A stretch of DNA of 64,000 bases from NCBI GenBank assembly GCA_946553045.1, contig CAMNRO010000006.1, positions 36,606 to 100,605 of the forward strand, written 5' to 3'. Below, in pieces: positions 24,175 to 38,044 of the stretch (position 1 is its first letter; each line of letters begins with the position of its first letter). The position numbers and the translations under genes are program-made. The stretch comes from an uncultured Porphyromonadaceae bacterium. Lineage in GTDB: Bacteria > Bacteroidota > Bacteroidia > Bacteroidales > Muribaculaceae. The notes under the pieces were generated by a model. The model worked only from the letters and a program-made list of their open reading frames with translations. It did not search any database and was not told the origin of the DNA.

Positions 24175-25167
24175 TCAGTTAAGTAGCTCGTCCTGGATTG
24201 AATAGCGCGGACGGCGTTTGACTTCGTTGAATATCTTTCCTATATATTCGCCTATGATTCCGAGAGATATCAGCATGAGACTGCCCAGGAACCATACGGA
24301 GAGCATTAGCGACGACCAGCCCGACATTGCTCTTCCGGCAAAGTGCGACATAAACACCCATATGGCAACTCCGATGTCGGCCACGAGCAATATAAGACCA
24401 ATCAGGAAAATCAGCCTCATGGGCCTGGCCGAAAACGATGTTATGGCATCTATCGAGAGCGACAGCAGCTTCATGAAGCTGTATTTTGTCTCGCCGGCCA
24501 GTCGTGGAGACCGGTCGTAGCTGACGGTGGCATGCCGTAGTCCTATCGCCGGCATTATGCCTCGCAGATAGAGGTTGCGCTCAGGATATTCGGCAAGTAT
24601 GTCGAGAGCTCTGCGGCTCATGAGCCTGAACTCGGAGTGGTCGTAGATGGTCTCGAGCCCCATGCGGTTCTGGAGATTGTAAAATGCTCTTGCCGATGTC
24701 CGCTTGAAGAACGAGTCGGACTTGCGGGAGGCGCGCACACCATAGACAATGTCGAAGCCTTCGCGGTAGAGAGCCACCATTTCGGCGGCAGCCTCGAGCG
24801 AGTCCTGAAGGTCTGCATCTATGGTAATGGCGGCGTCTGCCAGGGGGCGCACGGTCATGAGACCGGCAAGTAGCGCATTCTGCTGTCCTCGGTTGTGGCT
24901 CAGTCGTATGGCCTTTATGCGCTTGTCGGCGCGATGCATGGCTGCAATTATCTGCCAGGTATCGTCTTTGCTTCCATCGTCTACACACAGCACGAAGCTG
25001 TCGGACGAGGCTATTCCGGCCCCGGCCATATCATCGAGCGCTCCAAGCAGCAGAGGTAGACTCTGGCGCAGAACCTGGTTCTCATTATAGCATGGAACGA
25101 CAAAAGCCACCGTCGGCCGTTCTTTGCGGCCGTCAGCGACTTTTCTGTTAGTTAGATTCAGGTCCAT
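24175..25167 (-). CDS. Family 2 glycosyltransferase, membrane-anchored (DPM1/GtrB-like)
   Basis: The 330-residue protein has an N-terminal GT-A domain with FVVPCYNE, VDDGSKDD and the metal-binding ITIDADLQD. Two C-terminal hydrophobic helices follow (about 240-265 and 275-305). This is the plan of enzymes that transfer glucose or similar sugars to polyprenyl phosphate for lipid or polysaccharide modification. The acceptor is unknown. It stands alone between the HU genes and proS on the reverse strand. Confidence 0.85.
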   Translation of the reverse strand: MDLNLTNRKVADGRKERPTVAFVVPCYNENQVLRQSLPLLLGALDDMAGAGIASSDSFVLCVDDGSKDDTWQIIAAMHRADKRIKAIRLSHNRGQQNALLAGLMTVRPLADAAITIDADLQDSLEAAAEMVALYREGFDIVYGVRASRKSDSFFKRTSARAFYNLQNRMGLETIYDHSEFRLMSRRALDILAEYPERNLYLRGIMPAIGLRHATVSYDRSPRLAGETKYSFMKLLSLSIDAITSFSARPMRLIFLIGLILLVADIGVAIWVFMSHFAGRAMSGWSSLMLSVWFLGSLMLISLGIIGEYIGKIFNEVKRRPRYSIQDELLN

Positions 25168-25213
25168 GAAGGGCTTAGCCTTTGATTAGTCGGAAAAGCG
25201 GATAAAGTTGAAA

Positions 25214-25262
25214 AAAGTCGAGATAATAGTGCTTTTGAGACAGAACTATTATCTCAACTTTT
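25214..25262 (-). terminator. Terminator of proS
   Basis: GAGATAATAGT (25220-25230) pairs with ACTATTATCTC (25245-25255), extended by AGT/ACTT. On the reverse strand it is followed by a run of T. Confidence 0.75.
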
Positions 25263-25295
25263 TAAACTTTAAACTCTTTTGACTTCATTTGGAAA

Positions 25296-26777
25296 TCAAT
25301 AGTTGCGGGCTATGATTACGCGGCGTGCCGAAGGCTTTCCGGTAACCATGCATACGCCGGGTTCGTCTTCCCCGTCGAGAGGTATGCAGCGTATTGTCGC
25401 TTTCGTGTCGGCTTTGATACGCTCCTCGGTCTCGGTGGTGCCATCCCAGTGGCAGAGGAAGAAACCTCCGTCTTCGATTTTCTCCTTGAACTCGTCGTAG
25501 GAATCGCAGATATGTGTCTGGGCTTCTTTGGCGGTAAGAGCCTTGTTGTAGATGTTGGTCTGGATTTCTTCGAGAAGATCGGCCACATAGTCGGCTATGC
25601 CGGCCAGCTGTGCGCTGTGCTTTTCGAGAGTGTCGCGACGCATTACCTCTACGGTACCGTTCTCGATGTCGCGGGCGCCGATAACGAGACGCACGGGTAC
25701 GCCCTTGAGTTCGTAGTCGGCAAATTTGAATCCGGGGCGCTTGTTGTCAGCGTCGTCGAATTTGACCGATACTCCGAGTTCGCCGAGGCGCTGCACAATA
25801 GGCATCACCTTATCTGTGATGGCGGCGAGCTGTTCGGCATTCTTATAGATAGGTATGATTACCACCTGTATCGGGGCAAGGTGCGGAGGCAGCACGAGGC
25901 CGTTGTCGTCGGAATGAGTCATGATGAGCGCGCCCATAAGACGTGTAGAAACGCCCCATGAGTTGGCCCATACGTATTCGGGCTGGTTGTCCTTGTTTGC
26001 GAAGGTAACGTCGAAAGCCTTGGCGAAATTCTGGCCGAGGTTGTGCGATGTACCTGCCTGTAGAGCCTTTCCGTCCTGCATCATAGCCTCAATGGTATAG
26101 GTGTTGAGAGCGCCGGCGAAACGTTCGTTGGCGGTTTTGACACCGATAGTCACAGGAATAGCCATGTACTTGCGGGCGAACTCGGCATAAAGCTTTATCA
26201 TCTGCACTGTGCGGGCTTCCGATTCTTCGGCTGTGGCGTGTGCGCAGTGACCTTCCTGCCAGAGGAATTCGGCTGTGCGAAGGAACATGCGGGTACGCAT
26301 TTCCCAGCGCATTACGTTGGCCCACTGGTTGCACAGCACAGGCAGGTCGCGCCAGCTGTGAATCCAGTTCTTATATGTGCCCCAGATGATGGTTTCCGAT
26401 GTCGGGCGGATTATGAGCTCTTCTTCGAGGCGTGCTTCGGGGTCAACGACAACGCCTGTTCCGTTGGGGTCGTTCTTGAGACGATAGTGGGTGACAACGG
26501 CACATTCCTTGGCAAAGCCCTCGACGTGCTCGGCCTCGCGGCAGAGGAACGATTTCGGGATAAGAAGAGGGAAATAAGCGTTCTGCACGCCTGTTTCCTT
26601 GAACATGCGGTCGAGTGTCTGCTGCATTTTTTCCCATATCGCGTAGCCGTAGGGCTTGATTACCATACAGCCGCGGACGGCCGACTGCTCGGCCAGGTCG
26701 GCCTTGACAACGAGTTCGTTGTACCACTGCGAGTAGTTCTCGCTGCGTTTTGTAAGGTTTTTAAGTTCTATTGCCAT
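25296..26777 (-). CDS. proS: Prolyl-tRNA synthetase, archaeal/eukaryotic type
   Basis: The enzyme charges tRNA-Pro. The 493-residue length and absence of the bacterial editing insertion show the type-3 form. Class II motifs are visible: [10 protein letters not shown] (motif 1 region), [29 protein letters not shown] with [21 protein letters not shown] (motif 2), and the [15 protein letters not shown] stretch with the [17 protein letters not shown] segment (motif 3). The C-terminal zinc-type domain follows after the anticodon-binding domain. ATG 26777 begins [11 protein letters not shown], typical for Bacteroidetes. Confidence 0.97.
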   Translation of the reverse strand: MAIELKNLTKRSENYSQWYNELVVKADLAEQSAVRGCMVIKPYGYAIWEKMQQTLDRMFKETGVQNAYFPLLIPKSFLCREAEHVEGFAKECAVVTHYRLKNDPNGTGVVVDPEARLEEELIIRPTSETIIWGTYKNWIHSWRDLPVLCNQWANVMRWEMRTRMFLRTAEFLWQEGHCAHATAEESEARTVQMIKLYAEFARKYMAIPVTIGVKTANERFAGALNTYTIEAMMQDGKALQAGTSHNLGQNFAKAFDVTFANKDNQPEYVWANSWGVSTRLMGALIMTHSDDNGLVLPPHLAPIQVVIIPIYKNAEQLAAITDKVMPIVQRLGELGVSVKFDDADNKRPGFKFADYELKGVPVRLVIGARDIENGTVEVMRRDTLEKHSAQLAGIADYVADLLEEIQTNIYNKALTAKEAQTHICDSYDEFKEKIEDGGFFLCHWDGTTETEERIKADTKATIRCIPLDGEDEPGVCMVTGKPSARRVIIARNY

Positions 26778-26831
26778 TGGTTTTAATTTGAAAGGGTGTT
26801 TAAAATCTGGAGTTTAAACCTTTTCAGCGGC

Positions 26832-27188
26832 TTAGAACGGTATGTCGTCGGGCAGCGGGGGAGGGGGCACAGCGCCGGGGGCTGCAGTAGGCTGGACGGG
26901 AGCGGGAGCAGCTGCGGGTGTCTCCACATCGGCGCGCCAGCAGCGGATGTCGGTGTACCAGCGGCCATTGAATTCGCGCGATTCGATGTCGAAATATATT
27001 GTAGCCACCTGGCCTACGCTAAGCTGGATTTTGTCGGCATTGTCGCCAAAGCAGGTGAAAGCCACCTTGCGGGGGAACTGGCCTTCGGTGTTCTCCAGCA
27101 CATATTCTCTCTTTTTCCATGCGTTGCCGCTCTTGGATATACCCGATACTTCGGGAAGGGCGGCAATGATTGTTCCTTTAATTTCCAT
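26832..27188 (-). CDS. DUF3127 protein with SSB-like acidic tail
   Basis: The 118-residue protein has an OB-like N-terminal domain (about 1-85: GTIIAALPEVSGISKSGNAW, KREYVLENTE, KVAFTCFGDNADK) typical of DUF3127. A Pro/Ala linker leads to the final residues PPPPLPDDIPF. The last DDIPF matches the C-terminal tip that single-stranded-DNA-binding proteins use to recruit partners. DNA binding is therefore plausible but unproven. It has its own promoter and a small hairpin in its leader; proS starts 54 bp downstream and may be read through. Confidence 0.85.
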   Translation of the reverse strand: MEIKGTIIAALPEVSGISKSGNAWKKREYVLENTEGQFPRKVAFTCFGDNADKIQLSVGQVATIYFDIESREFNGRWYTDIRCWRADVETPAAAPAPVQPTAAPGAVPPPPLPDDIPF

Positions 27189-27219
27189 CTATATTATATT
27201 GTGTTTATTGTCATTGCTG

Positions 27220-27257
27220 ACGCCTGTAGCTTCAGGCGTGTTCAAAGCACAAAGTTA
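27220..27257 (-). promoter_or_regulatory. -7 element and leader hairpin of the DUF3127 gene
   Basis: TAACTTTG lies on the reverse strand at 27257-27250. The leader then forms ACGCCTG-AAGCTA-CAGGCGT (27239-27220). Confidence 0.5.
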
Positions 27258-27282
27258 CGATAAATTTCATTATGCGGCAAAC

Positions 27283-27330
27283 AAAAAAACGAGGGCAACA
27301 TTCGGCCCGAAGCCCGTAACATTGCCCTCG
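27283..27330 (-). terminator. Terminator of the lipoprotein gene
   Basis: CGAGGGCAA (27290-27298) pairs with TTGCCCTCG (27322-27330). On the reverse strand TTTTTTTG follows. Confidence 0.8.
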
Positions 27331-27346
27331 CTTGATGTCGTGGCTG

Positions 27347-28150
27347 CTATCGGCCACTGAGACGGTCGCGCTCGGCAATCAGGTCCGATAAGTAGAACAT
27401 CGGATTTGTGAGTATGATTGCGCCGTTATAATAGTCGTTGAGATTCACCGAATCTCCGAAGGTCTTGCCGAATACATCAATCAGCCAGTCGTAGGCCTCT
27501 GTCTCCGAGTCATAAGCCATGGCCGTGTCATCGAATTCGAGTGGCTCGGATAGTGAATAGGAGGCTACGCACATTTCAAGGCCGCCATTGTGTGTGCGTC
27601 CTCCATAGTAGGGATACTCATACGATAGAACCATCGCATCTCCGTCGGCAAGGAGAATGCCATATTCCCGGTTTCCGATAGATACGGTAAGCTTCTCCAC
27701 GTCGATATTGATTGCTTTCTTTATAAAGACACTATAATCCTTGCCCTCAACCCTTTCGATCAGGTCGAGTGCAATTCCGAAGCCCGACGGCCCCGAATGT
27801 GAGGTAAATGTTATTATCGGTTCCCAGCTGATGCCGTCTTTGACAACAATCGTTCGCGACATGGGCAGACTCCAGCCATCAAGAGTGCGTGTGTCTAATT
27901 CTTCCCAGAGTCCATTGCTGTAATCGTCCATATTATATACGGCAAAATCCTCGAGTGTGTATGTGGCGTCTTTAAGATCGGTCGTGAAGCGGCTCAGAGT
28001 GTTTATATCGATTTTACCTTGCGTGACTTCGCCTTTTTTAACGAAGTTGGACGAGTCTGTTTTGGAAAGGACCGGCTCGTCGGAACAGGCCGAAAGCATT
28101 CCTGCACATATTGTGGCGGCTATAACAAGTACTATGCTTAACTTTCTCAT
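27347..28150 (-). CDS. Hypothetical lipoprotein
   Basis: The 267-residue protein begins MRKLSIVLVIAATICAG, followed by the lipobox LSAC, so it is probably a lipid-anchored envelope protein. The rest has no motif I recognise; it is rich in beta-strand-like segments, with two Tyr/Gly-rich stretches. ATG 28150 is chosen because the frame upstream lacks a signal sequence and the promoter ends at 28174. It is a single-gene unit with a perfect promoter and a terminator. Confidence 0.7.
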   Translation of the reverse strand: MRKLSIVLVIAATICAGMLSACSDEPVLSKTDSSNFVKKGEVTQGKIDINTLSRFTTDLKDATYTLEDFAVYNMDDYSNGLWEELDTRTLDGWSLPMSRTIVVKDGISWEPIITFTSHSGPSGFGIALDLIERVEGKDYSVFIKKAINIDVEKLTVSIGNREYGILLADGDAMVLSYEYPYYGGRTHNGGLEMCVASYSLSEPLEFDDTAMAYDSETEAYDWLIDVFGKTFGDSVNLNDYYNGAIILTNPMFYLSDLIAERDRLSGR

Positions 28151-28173
28151 AACAAAAAGAATTTGAATCGCCA

Positions 28174-28204
28174 CAAAGTTAATAAATGTTATTTAAATTT
28201 CAAA
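28174..28204 (-). promoter_or_regulatory. Promoter of the lipoprotein gene
   Basis: On the reverse strand TTTG (28204-28201), 19-nt spacer, TAACTTTG (28181-28174). Confidence 0.8.
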
Positions 28205-28364
28205 ATTTATATAAAGGTATATTCTGTTACAGGATTGTTACAATAGTAAAAAGTATTTAAATAATAAAATATTTGTAAACAAATGTCCGTTTTGCAAGTT
28301 ATAATCTCGAAGCCCGAAATAATGACGAAGCCCGGGTTTTCAATTGAACTAAGGAGATTGCACT

Positions 28365-28721
28365 ATGATAACTAAACGAGTAATAGATACTTTGTATAAA
28401 AAGTACAAGAGGTTGCCCGAGAGCCCCGACTGCCTCGATATGCCATTGCTGTTCGAGGCATCGGCTCACCATAATGTGAGCATCGATATGGAAGGCCCTG
28501 TCGATTCGCTGATTATCCGCAGTGTCGACCCGCACTCGCCTTTCCATCGTATCCCGCTGGAAAAAATCAATGCAATCGTGCCTTTCGAGGAGTGGGTGGC
28601 GATAGTGATGCATTCATCTATAGTTTTCCTCAACCGTACTTCGTCTAAAGTGAGTGTGCACATACGTCCCAACCGGCCATCGGTTTTGGAGCGCATAAAA
28701 GGCGTATTCTCCAAAGGATAA
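28365..28721 (+). CDS. Conserved-looking hypothetical protein, 118 residues
   Basis: The start ATG follows a good TAAGGAG at 8-nt spacing. The protein begins MITKRVIDTLYKKYKRLPES, has a central mixed alpha/beta part (LLFEASAHHNVSIDMEGP, PFEEWVAIVMHSSIVFLN) and a basic C-terminus (RPNRPSVLERIKGVFSKG). It has no signal peptide or membrane helix. I do not recognise the family. It stands alone between the divergent lipoprotein gene and the GH2 gene. Confidence 0.65.
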   Translation: MITKRVIDTLYKKYKRLPESPDCLDMPLLFEASAHHNVSIDMEGPVDSLIIRSVDPHSPFHRIPLEKINAIVPFEEWVAIVMHSSIVFLNRTSSKVSVHIRPNRPSVLERIKGVFSKG

Positions 28722-28873
28722 TAATATCCGTTTTTCTGGCAAGGCCCAATCGGGCCGCCGCAGCTGCAAACGGCTTCACCCATGCCCGGGAGAAGCCGAT
28801 ATTTTTTTGTGTCTGGCCGAATTTTGATTCGTTTGTGGAGGTCGGGGGGAGTGTTTTTGAACGATTAGACGTA

Positions 28874-28902
28874 TTGTATTAAGAGATGTTTGCTTAACTT
28901 TG
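28874..28902 (+). promoter_or_regulatory. Promoter of the GH2 beta-galactosidase
   Basis: TTG (28874-28876), 18-nt spacer, TAACTTTG (28895-28902). Confidence 0.65.
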
Positions 28903-28924
28903 TAGCACATGAATTATCACATAA

Positions 28925-32008
<3,084 letters not shown>

Positions 32009-32051
32009 GCACTTCATGGTTTCGGGATTGAGAATCTCTGAATGACTCGAA

Positions 32052-32093
32052 AAATCATATTCCGTCAATATTACTGGCGGAATATGATTTTTT
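32052..32093 (+). terminator. Terminator of the GH2 gene
   Basis: AAATCATATTCCG (32052-32064) pairs with CGGAATATGATTT (32078-32090), followed by T residues. Confidence 0.85.
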
Positions 32094-32201
32094 TTAGCAG
32101 ATGATTATAACTTTTTCTCAATTAATCAACTGAAAACAAAGAAAAGAATTTTGAGTTTATTAGGGCTGGTTCTATGTGTGACAGTTTTGGCATAAGGAGC
32201 G

Positions 32202-32226
32202 AAAACCAATCCTCAGGGAGGACTGG
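32202..32226 (-). terminator. Terminator of the GH32 gene
   Basis: On the reverse strand CCAGTCCTC-CCT-GAGGATTGG followed by TTTTCG. Confidence 0.6.
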
Positions 32227-32262
32227 CACACCCCTATCTCTTCTGTTTGTTGTGGTCGGGAT

Positions 32263-33954
<1,692 letters not shown>

Positions 33955-34080
33955 GCGAGAGCTTGCGGTATATTCGTTTATGGTTTGAAAGACAGGTATA
34001 TGATACTGAGTATTCCCGGTTAAAATATCTAAAAAAACAGGCTCGGCCAAAAAGTGTTTCAAGTAATGGACTAAAATCGC

Positions 34081-34088
34081 TAATTTTG
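34081..34088 (+). promoter_or_regulatory. -7 element of the PatB-DapF gene
   Basis: TAATTTTG, with TTTC 20 nt upstream (34057-34060). The ATG is 8 nt after the box. Confidence 0.55.
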
Positions 34089-34095
34089 TCCTGTT

Positions 34096-36168
34096 ATGAA
34101 AGAAGAGACATACAATTTTGACTGCGTGGTAGACCGCCACGACACTTGTGCAACCAAATTCGAGGAAATGGACGCTAAATTCGGGCGTCACGACTTGCTG
34201 CCATTCTGGATTGCCGACATGGACTTTCAGGCATGTCCGTGCATTATTGAAGCGCTTAGAAACCGTCTGAACCATGCCGTTTTAGGCTATACGACACCTC
34301 CCGGCGATTTCTGGGAGAGCATAACGTCGTGGCTTCGCAGGCGTCATGGCTGGCATGTCAGTCACGACGAAGTAACCTTTCTTCCGGGCCTGAAAAAGGG
34401 TCTGAGTCTCTGTATCAATTTCTTCACGAAACCGGGCGATGCTGTGGTGATTCAGCCGCCCGTCTACCACTCGTTCCGTACTGTGATAGAAGGCAACGGA
34501 CGCCGTGTGGTAAATAATCCTCTTGTTTTGGACCGGAGCGGCAAATATGTCATGGACTTCGATGGTCTTACAGAAATTATCGGGCGCGAACGGCCTGCCA
34601 TGATGTTTGTCTGCAATCCGCATAACCCTGTCGGCCTGCAGTGGGATGCCGATACGCTCAGGCGTGTGGCCGCAATCTGCAAGAAGCATGGAATAGTGCT
34701 GATTTCCGACGAAATATACGGCGATATGATGCTTGCCGGACGCTCTCATATTCCTACTGCCACCGTCTCGCCTGAGGCGGAAGAGGTGACTGTGACTCTT
34801 GGAGCGCCGTCCAAGACATTCAATATTCCGGGCATCGTAAGCGCATGGGCCGTAGTGAAATCGCCTGCTTTGCGCGAGCCTTTCTATAATTGGTTGTCGG
34901 CGAGTGAATTCAATGCTCCTCCGATTGCTGCCATGGTAGCAACCCAGGCTGCTTACGACCATGGCGATGCATGGCTCGACCAGGCTCTCGGCTATCTGCA
35001 GGGCAATGTGGACTGCGCCCGCGAATTTTTCGATAAGGAATTACCGCAGGTAGGCATGTACACTCCGGAAGCGTCATTTGCAATATGGTTGGATTTCAGG
35101 AAGCTGGGTCTGAGTCAGCCCGAACTTGTCAATCTGCTGATAAGCCGAGGCCGTCTCGCTCTTAGCGACGGCAGTACCTTCGGCGAGCAGGGCACGGGCT
35201 TCATGCGCATGAATGTAGGCGTACCCCGAAGCATACTCAAAGAGGGCCTCAGCCGTCTGCGCGATGCCATTGTGCCGCTGGCCGACGGAAAGAAGGCTGC
35301 CGCAGGCGACATTCCCGAAAATATACCGTTTATCAAAATGCACGGTCTCGGCAACGATTTTGTATATGTCGACTGTATGAAGCGACCGCTCGACCGTCTG
35401 TCCGAGCTGGCTGTAGAGATGAGCCGCCGCCATACCGGTGTCGGGTCCGACGGCATTATAGCCATTCTGCCGAGCGACAAGGCCGACTGTCGCATGCGTA
35501 TCTTCAATGCCGACGGTTCCGAGGCCCAGATGTGTGGAAATGGCATAAGATGTGTGGCAAAATATATCTACGACAACAAAATCGTAGACAAACCGCAGAT
35601 AACAGTCGAAACTCTCAGTGGCCTCAAAACCGTTGAGATTCATGCCGGTATCGATGGTCTTACCGATACCGTGACCGTAGATATGGGCCTGCCGGAAATG
35701 AGCCCCTCGGCTGTGCCGGTAAACTATTCCGGCGACCGTATGCTCGAGGCGCCGGTCGATGTGGCCGGGCGCAAAGTGGCAGTCACAGCTGTTTCGATGG
35801 GTAATCCTCATGGTGTTATCTTCGTAGACAGCTTCGACGGCGATATTGTCACTACCCTCGGCCCGGAGCTCGAGAAGCACCCGGTGTGGCCCGAAAAAGC
35901 CAATATAGAGTTCGTACGCGTCGATTCGCCCGACACCCTGTCAATGCGGGCTTGGGAGCGCGGCGCAGGCGAGACAATGGCCTGCGGCACCGGCGCATGC
36001 GCCGCCGCTGCTGCCGCCGTAGCCACCGGCCGTGCGCATTGGCCTATTACCGTGCGCCTCATCGGCGGCAACCTCACCCTCGACGCCGACCCCACTACCG
36101 GCCATATTCTCATGACCGGCCCGGCCGTCACCGTCTACACCGGCACCTACTATCCTTCGAATCATTGA
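34096..36168 (+). CDS. dapF: Fusion: PatB/MalY-type PLP aminotransferase (C-S lyase) + diaminopimelate epimerase DapF
   Basis: One 690-residue frame holds two enzymes. Residues 1 to about 395 are a fold-type I PLP enzyme of the MalY/PatB group (PFWIADMDF, NPHNPVG, SDEIYGDM, PLP lysine K240 in GAPSKTFNIPG). Residues about 410-690 are a complete DapF (IPFIKMHGLGNDFVYVD) with catalytic cysteines C480 (AQMCGNGIRC) and C630 (MACGTGACAA). DapF makes meso-diaminopimelate for lysine and peptidoglycan. In Bacteroidetes the LL-DAP substrate is normally made by DapL, a different aminotransferase. The N-domain could supply LL-DAP or act as a cystathionine beta-lyase; which is unknown. No stop or frameshift lies in the linker (about 395-410). 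Confidence 0.9.
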   Translation: MKEETYNFDCVVDRHDTCATKFEEMDAKFGRHDLLPFWIADMDFQACPCIIEALRNRLNHAVLGYTTPPGDFWESITSWLRRRHGWHVSHDEVTFLPGLKKGLSLCINFFTKPGDAVVIQPPVYHSFRTVIEGNGRRVVNNPLVLDRSGKYVMDFDGLTEIIGRERPAMMFVCNPHNPVGLQWDADTLRRVAAICKKHGIVLISDEIYGDMMLAGRSHIPTATVSPEAEEVTVTLGAPSKTFNIPGIVSAWAVVKSPALREPFYNWLSASEFNAPPIAAMVATQAAYDHGDAWLDQALGYLQGNVDCAREFFDKELPQVGMYTPEASFAIWLDFRKLGLSQPELVNLLISRGRLALSDGSTFGEQGTGFMRMNVGVPRSILKEGLSRLRDAIVPLADGKKAAAGDIPENIPFIKMHGLGNDFVYVDCMKRPLDRLSELAVEMSRRHTGVGSDGIIAILPSDKADCRMRIFNADGSEAQMCGNGIRCVAKYIYDNKIVDKPQITVETLSGLKTVEIHAGIDGLTDTVTVDMGLPEMSPSAVPVNYSGDRMLEAPVDVAGRKVAVTAVSMGNPHGVIFVDSFDGDIVTTLGPELEKHPVWPEKANIEFVRVDSPDTLSMRAWERGAGETMACGTGACAAAAAAVATGRAHWPITVRLIGGNLTLDADPTTGHILMTGPAVTVYTGTYYPSNH

Positions 36169-36198
36169 TTAAATAATCGAAGTGACGGCGATTTTTTG

Positions 36199-36206
36199 TA
36201 TCTTTG
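36199..36206 (+). promoter_or_regulatory. -7 element of the glycine-lipid operon
   Basis: TATCTTTG, 15 nt before ATG 36222. It rules out the in-frame TTG at 36204 as a start. Confidence 0.6.
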
Positions 36207-36221
36207 CAGTTTAAAATTGTT

Positions 36222-37073
36222 ATGCCGTTGAAAAAAGAAGGTCCGATAAAGATAGATATAGGCTGCGTGCTGGCCGAAAAGCTCGGCCGTCGGGCGCGTC
36301 TGGTGCCCGGATTTGCCGTGCGCTATCTTGAGCGGCTCGTGTGTCAGAACGAGCTCAACGACCTGCTCGATACGGCATATCCGCGTCGTGGAGCCGATTT
36401 CTGCGAGCATGTCGTGGAGCGTCTCGGGGTCAGTCTCGATGTGCGCGGCGAAGAAAATCTTCCCGACAATCCGCGAATCATCGTGGCTTCGAACCACCCC
36501 CTTGGCGGCCTCGACGGTATCTGCATGATAGCGTGGCTGAAACGGCGCTATGGCGTAACACCGCGTTTTGTTGTCAACGACCTCCTGAAAGCCGTAGAGC
36601 CGCTGGCCGAGTGTTTTGTGCCTGTAAACAAGCACGGGGCACAGAACCGCGGCGATGTCTCGGCGCTCGATGCGGCTTTTGCCGGCGATGCACCTGTGGT
36701 TGTCTATCCGGCAGGTCTTGTGTCGCGTCTTCAGCCCGACGGAACGGTTGCCGATCTCGAATGGCGCAAGATGTTTATAAACAAGGCTGTGGAATATCAG
36801 CGGCCGATAGTGCCGGTGCATTTCGCCGGCGAAAATTCGGCCTCGTTCTACCGCTTTGCACAGCGTCGCAAGCGACTCGGCATAAAATTCAACATAGAGA
36901 TGGTGCTGTTGCCCCGCGAGGTGTTCCGAGCCCGGGGAAAGCGCTTCACTCTCACATGCGGGCGTCCTGTACCGTGGGAAAGCCTCGGCTCCAGGAGCGA
37001 GGCCGGAATCCGTGCCGGAGAAATACGCCGCACTGTCTATTCACTTCCTTCCGAATATAATTCATCGATATGA
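36222..37073 (+). CDS. glsA: Glycine-lipid O-acyltransferase (PlsC-like, GlsA type)
   Basis: The 283-residue protein is a 1-acyl-glycerol-3-phosphate acyltransferase-type enzyme. The HX4D-type motif is seen as SNHPLGGLDG and a second block as VVYPAGLVSR. A basic N-terminal half matches the hemolysin-like OlsA/GlsA branch. Together with the N-acyltransferase that follows (ATGA overlap), it matches the Bacteroides pair that makes N-acyl glycine and serine-glycine lipids, acting at the inner membrane. Assignment is by similarity and context. The symbol is shared with glutaminase at 18715. Confidence 0.75.
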   Translation: MPLKKEGPIKIDIGCVLAEKLGRRARLVPGFAVRYLERLVCQNELNDLLDTAYPRRGADFCEHVVERLGVSLDVRGEENLPDNPRIIVASNHPLGGLDGICMIAWLKRRYGVTPRFVVNDLLKAVEPLAECFVPVNKHGAQNRGDVSALDAAFAGDAPVVVYPAGLVSRLQPDGTVADLEWRKMFINKAVEYQRPIVPVHFAGENSASFYRFAQRRKRLGIKFNIEMVLLPREVFRARGKRFTLTCGRPVPWESLGSRSEAGIRAGEIRRTVYSLPSEYNSSI

Positions 37074-38044
37074 ACCAACCAATAATAGACCCTGTCGACA
37101 CCGCTCTGATAGAATCGGAGCTTACGCCCGAGCGTTTTCTGAGGAAAACCAACAAGGGCGGCAACGATATATATGTGGTGACGGCACATAACGCCCCAAA
37201 TGTAATGCGCGAGGTCGGCCGACTGCGTGAGATAGCTTTCCGCGCGGCCGGAGGCGGCACAGGAAAGGCCTGCGATATCGATGAGTTCGATACGATGGAG
37301 CGCCCTTGCAGCCAGTTGCTGGTGTGGGATCCCGACAGCAAGCTTATTCTCGGCGGCTACCGCTTTATCTGCGGGCGCGATATTGAAATCAAGCCCGACG
37401 GAAGCCCGCGTATTGCGACTGCCCACATGTTCGGATTCTCAGAACGCTTCATGAGCGAATACCTTCCCTATACGCTTGAACTTGGCCGTTCGTTTGTGCG
37501 CCCCGAATACCAGTCGTCGCGCGCAGGCACGAAGGCTATCTATGCGCTCGACAATCTATGGGATGGTCTCGGTTCGCTCACTGTAGTGAATCCTGAGCTG
37601 AAATATCTGTTCGGTAAGGTGACGATGTATCCGAGCTATACCGCCGAGTGCCGCGACCTTATCCTTCATTTCCTCCATAAGTATTTCCCTGACCCCGACC
37701 GGCTTGTGTGGCCGCTTACGCCTCTGAAGACCGATGCCGACCCCGTAGCGCTCGACAAGATATTCAACGGCGGCGATTTCAAATCGGATTTCCGCATTCT
37801 CAACACCCTTGTGCGCAGTCACGGCGACAATATTCCGCCGCTTGTGCATGCATATATGGGTCTGTCGCCGACGATGAGAATGTTTGGCACGGCAATCAAC
37901 GATGAATTCGGCGATGTCGAGGAAAGCGGCATCTTCTTTGCCATCGATGAGATATTCGAAGAAAAAAAACAACGACATATAGATACATTTCAACCTCTTT
38001 TGACGAATGGAACTCAGCAATTTAACAGCCATTTCGCCCGTTGA
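37070..38044 (+). CDS. glsB: Glycine N-acyltransferase (OlsB/GNAT-like, GlsB type)
   Basis: The 324-residue protein belongs to the OlsB-like acyl-ACP N-acyltransferases (VGRLREIAFRAAGGGTGKACDIDEFD, LELGRSFVRPEYQS, KVTMYPSYTAECRDLI). It would attach a 3-hydroxy fatty acid to glycine, giving commendamide-type N-acyl glycine, which GlsA then O-acylates. It is translationally coupled to the acyltransferase upstream. Its last 38 nt overlap the start of purB in another frame. Confidence 0.75.
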   Translation: MNQPIIDPVDTALIESELTPERFLRKTNKGGNDIYVVTAHNAPNVMREVGRLREIAFRAAGGGTGKACDIDEFDTMERPCSQLLVWDPDSKLILGGYRFICGRDIEIKPDGSPRIATAHMFGFSERFMSEYLPYTLELGRSFVRPEYQSSRAGTKAIYALDNLWDGLGSLTVVNPELKYLFGKVTMYPSYTAECRDLILHFLHKYFPDPDRLVWPLTPLKTDADPVALDKIFNGGDFKSDFRILNTLVRSHGDNIPPLVHAYMGLSPTMRMFGTAINDEFGDVEESGIFFAIDEIFEEKKQRHIDTFQPLLTNGTQQFNSHFAR

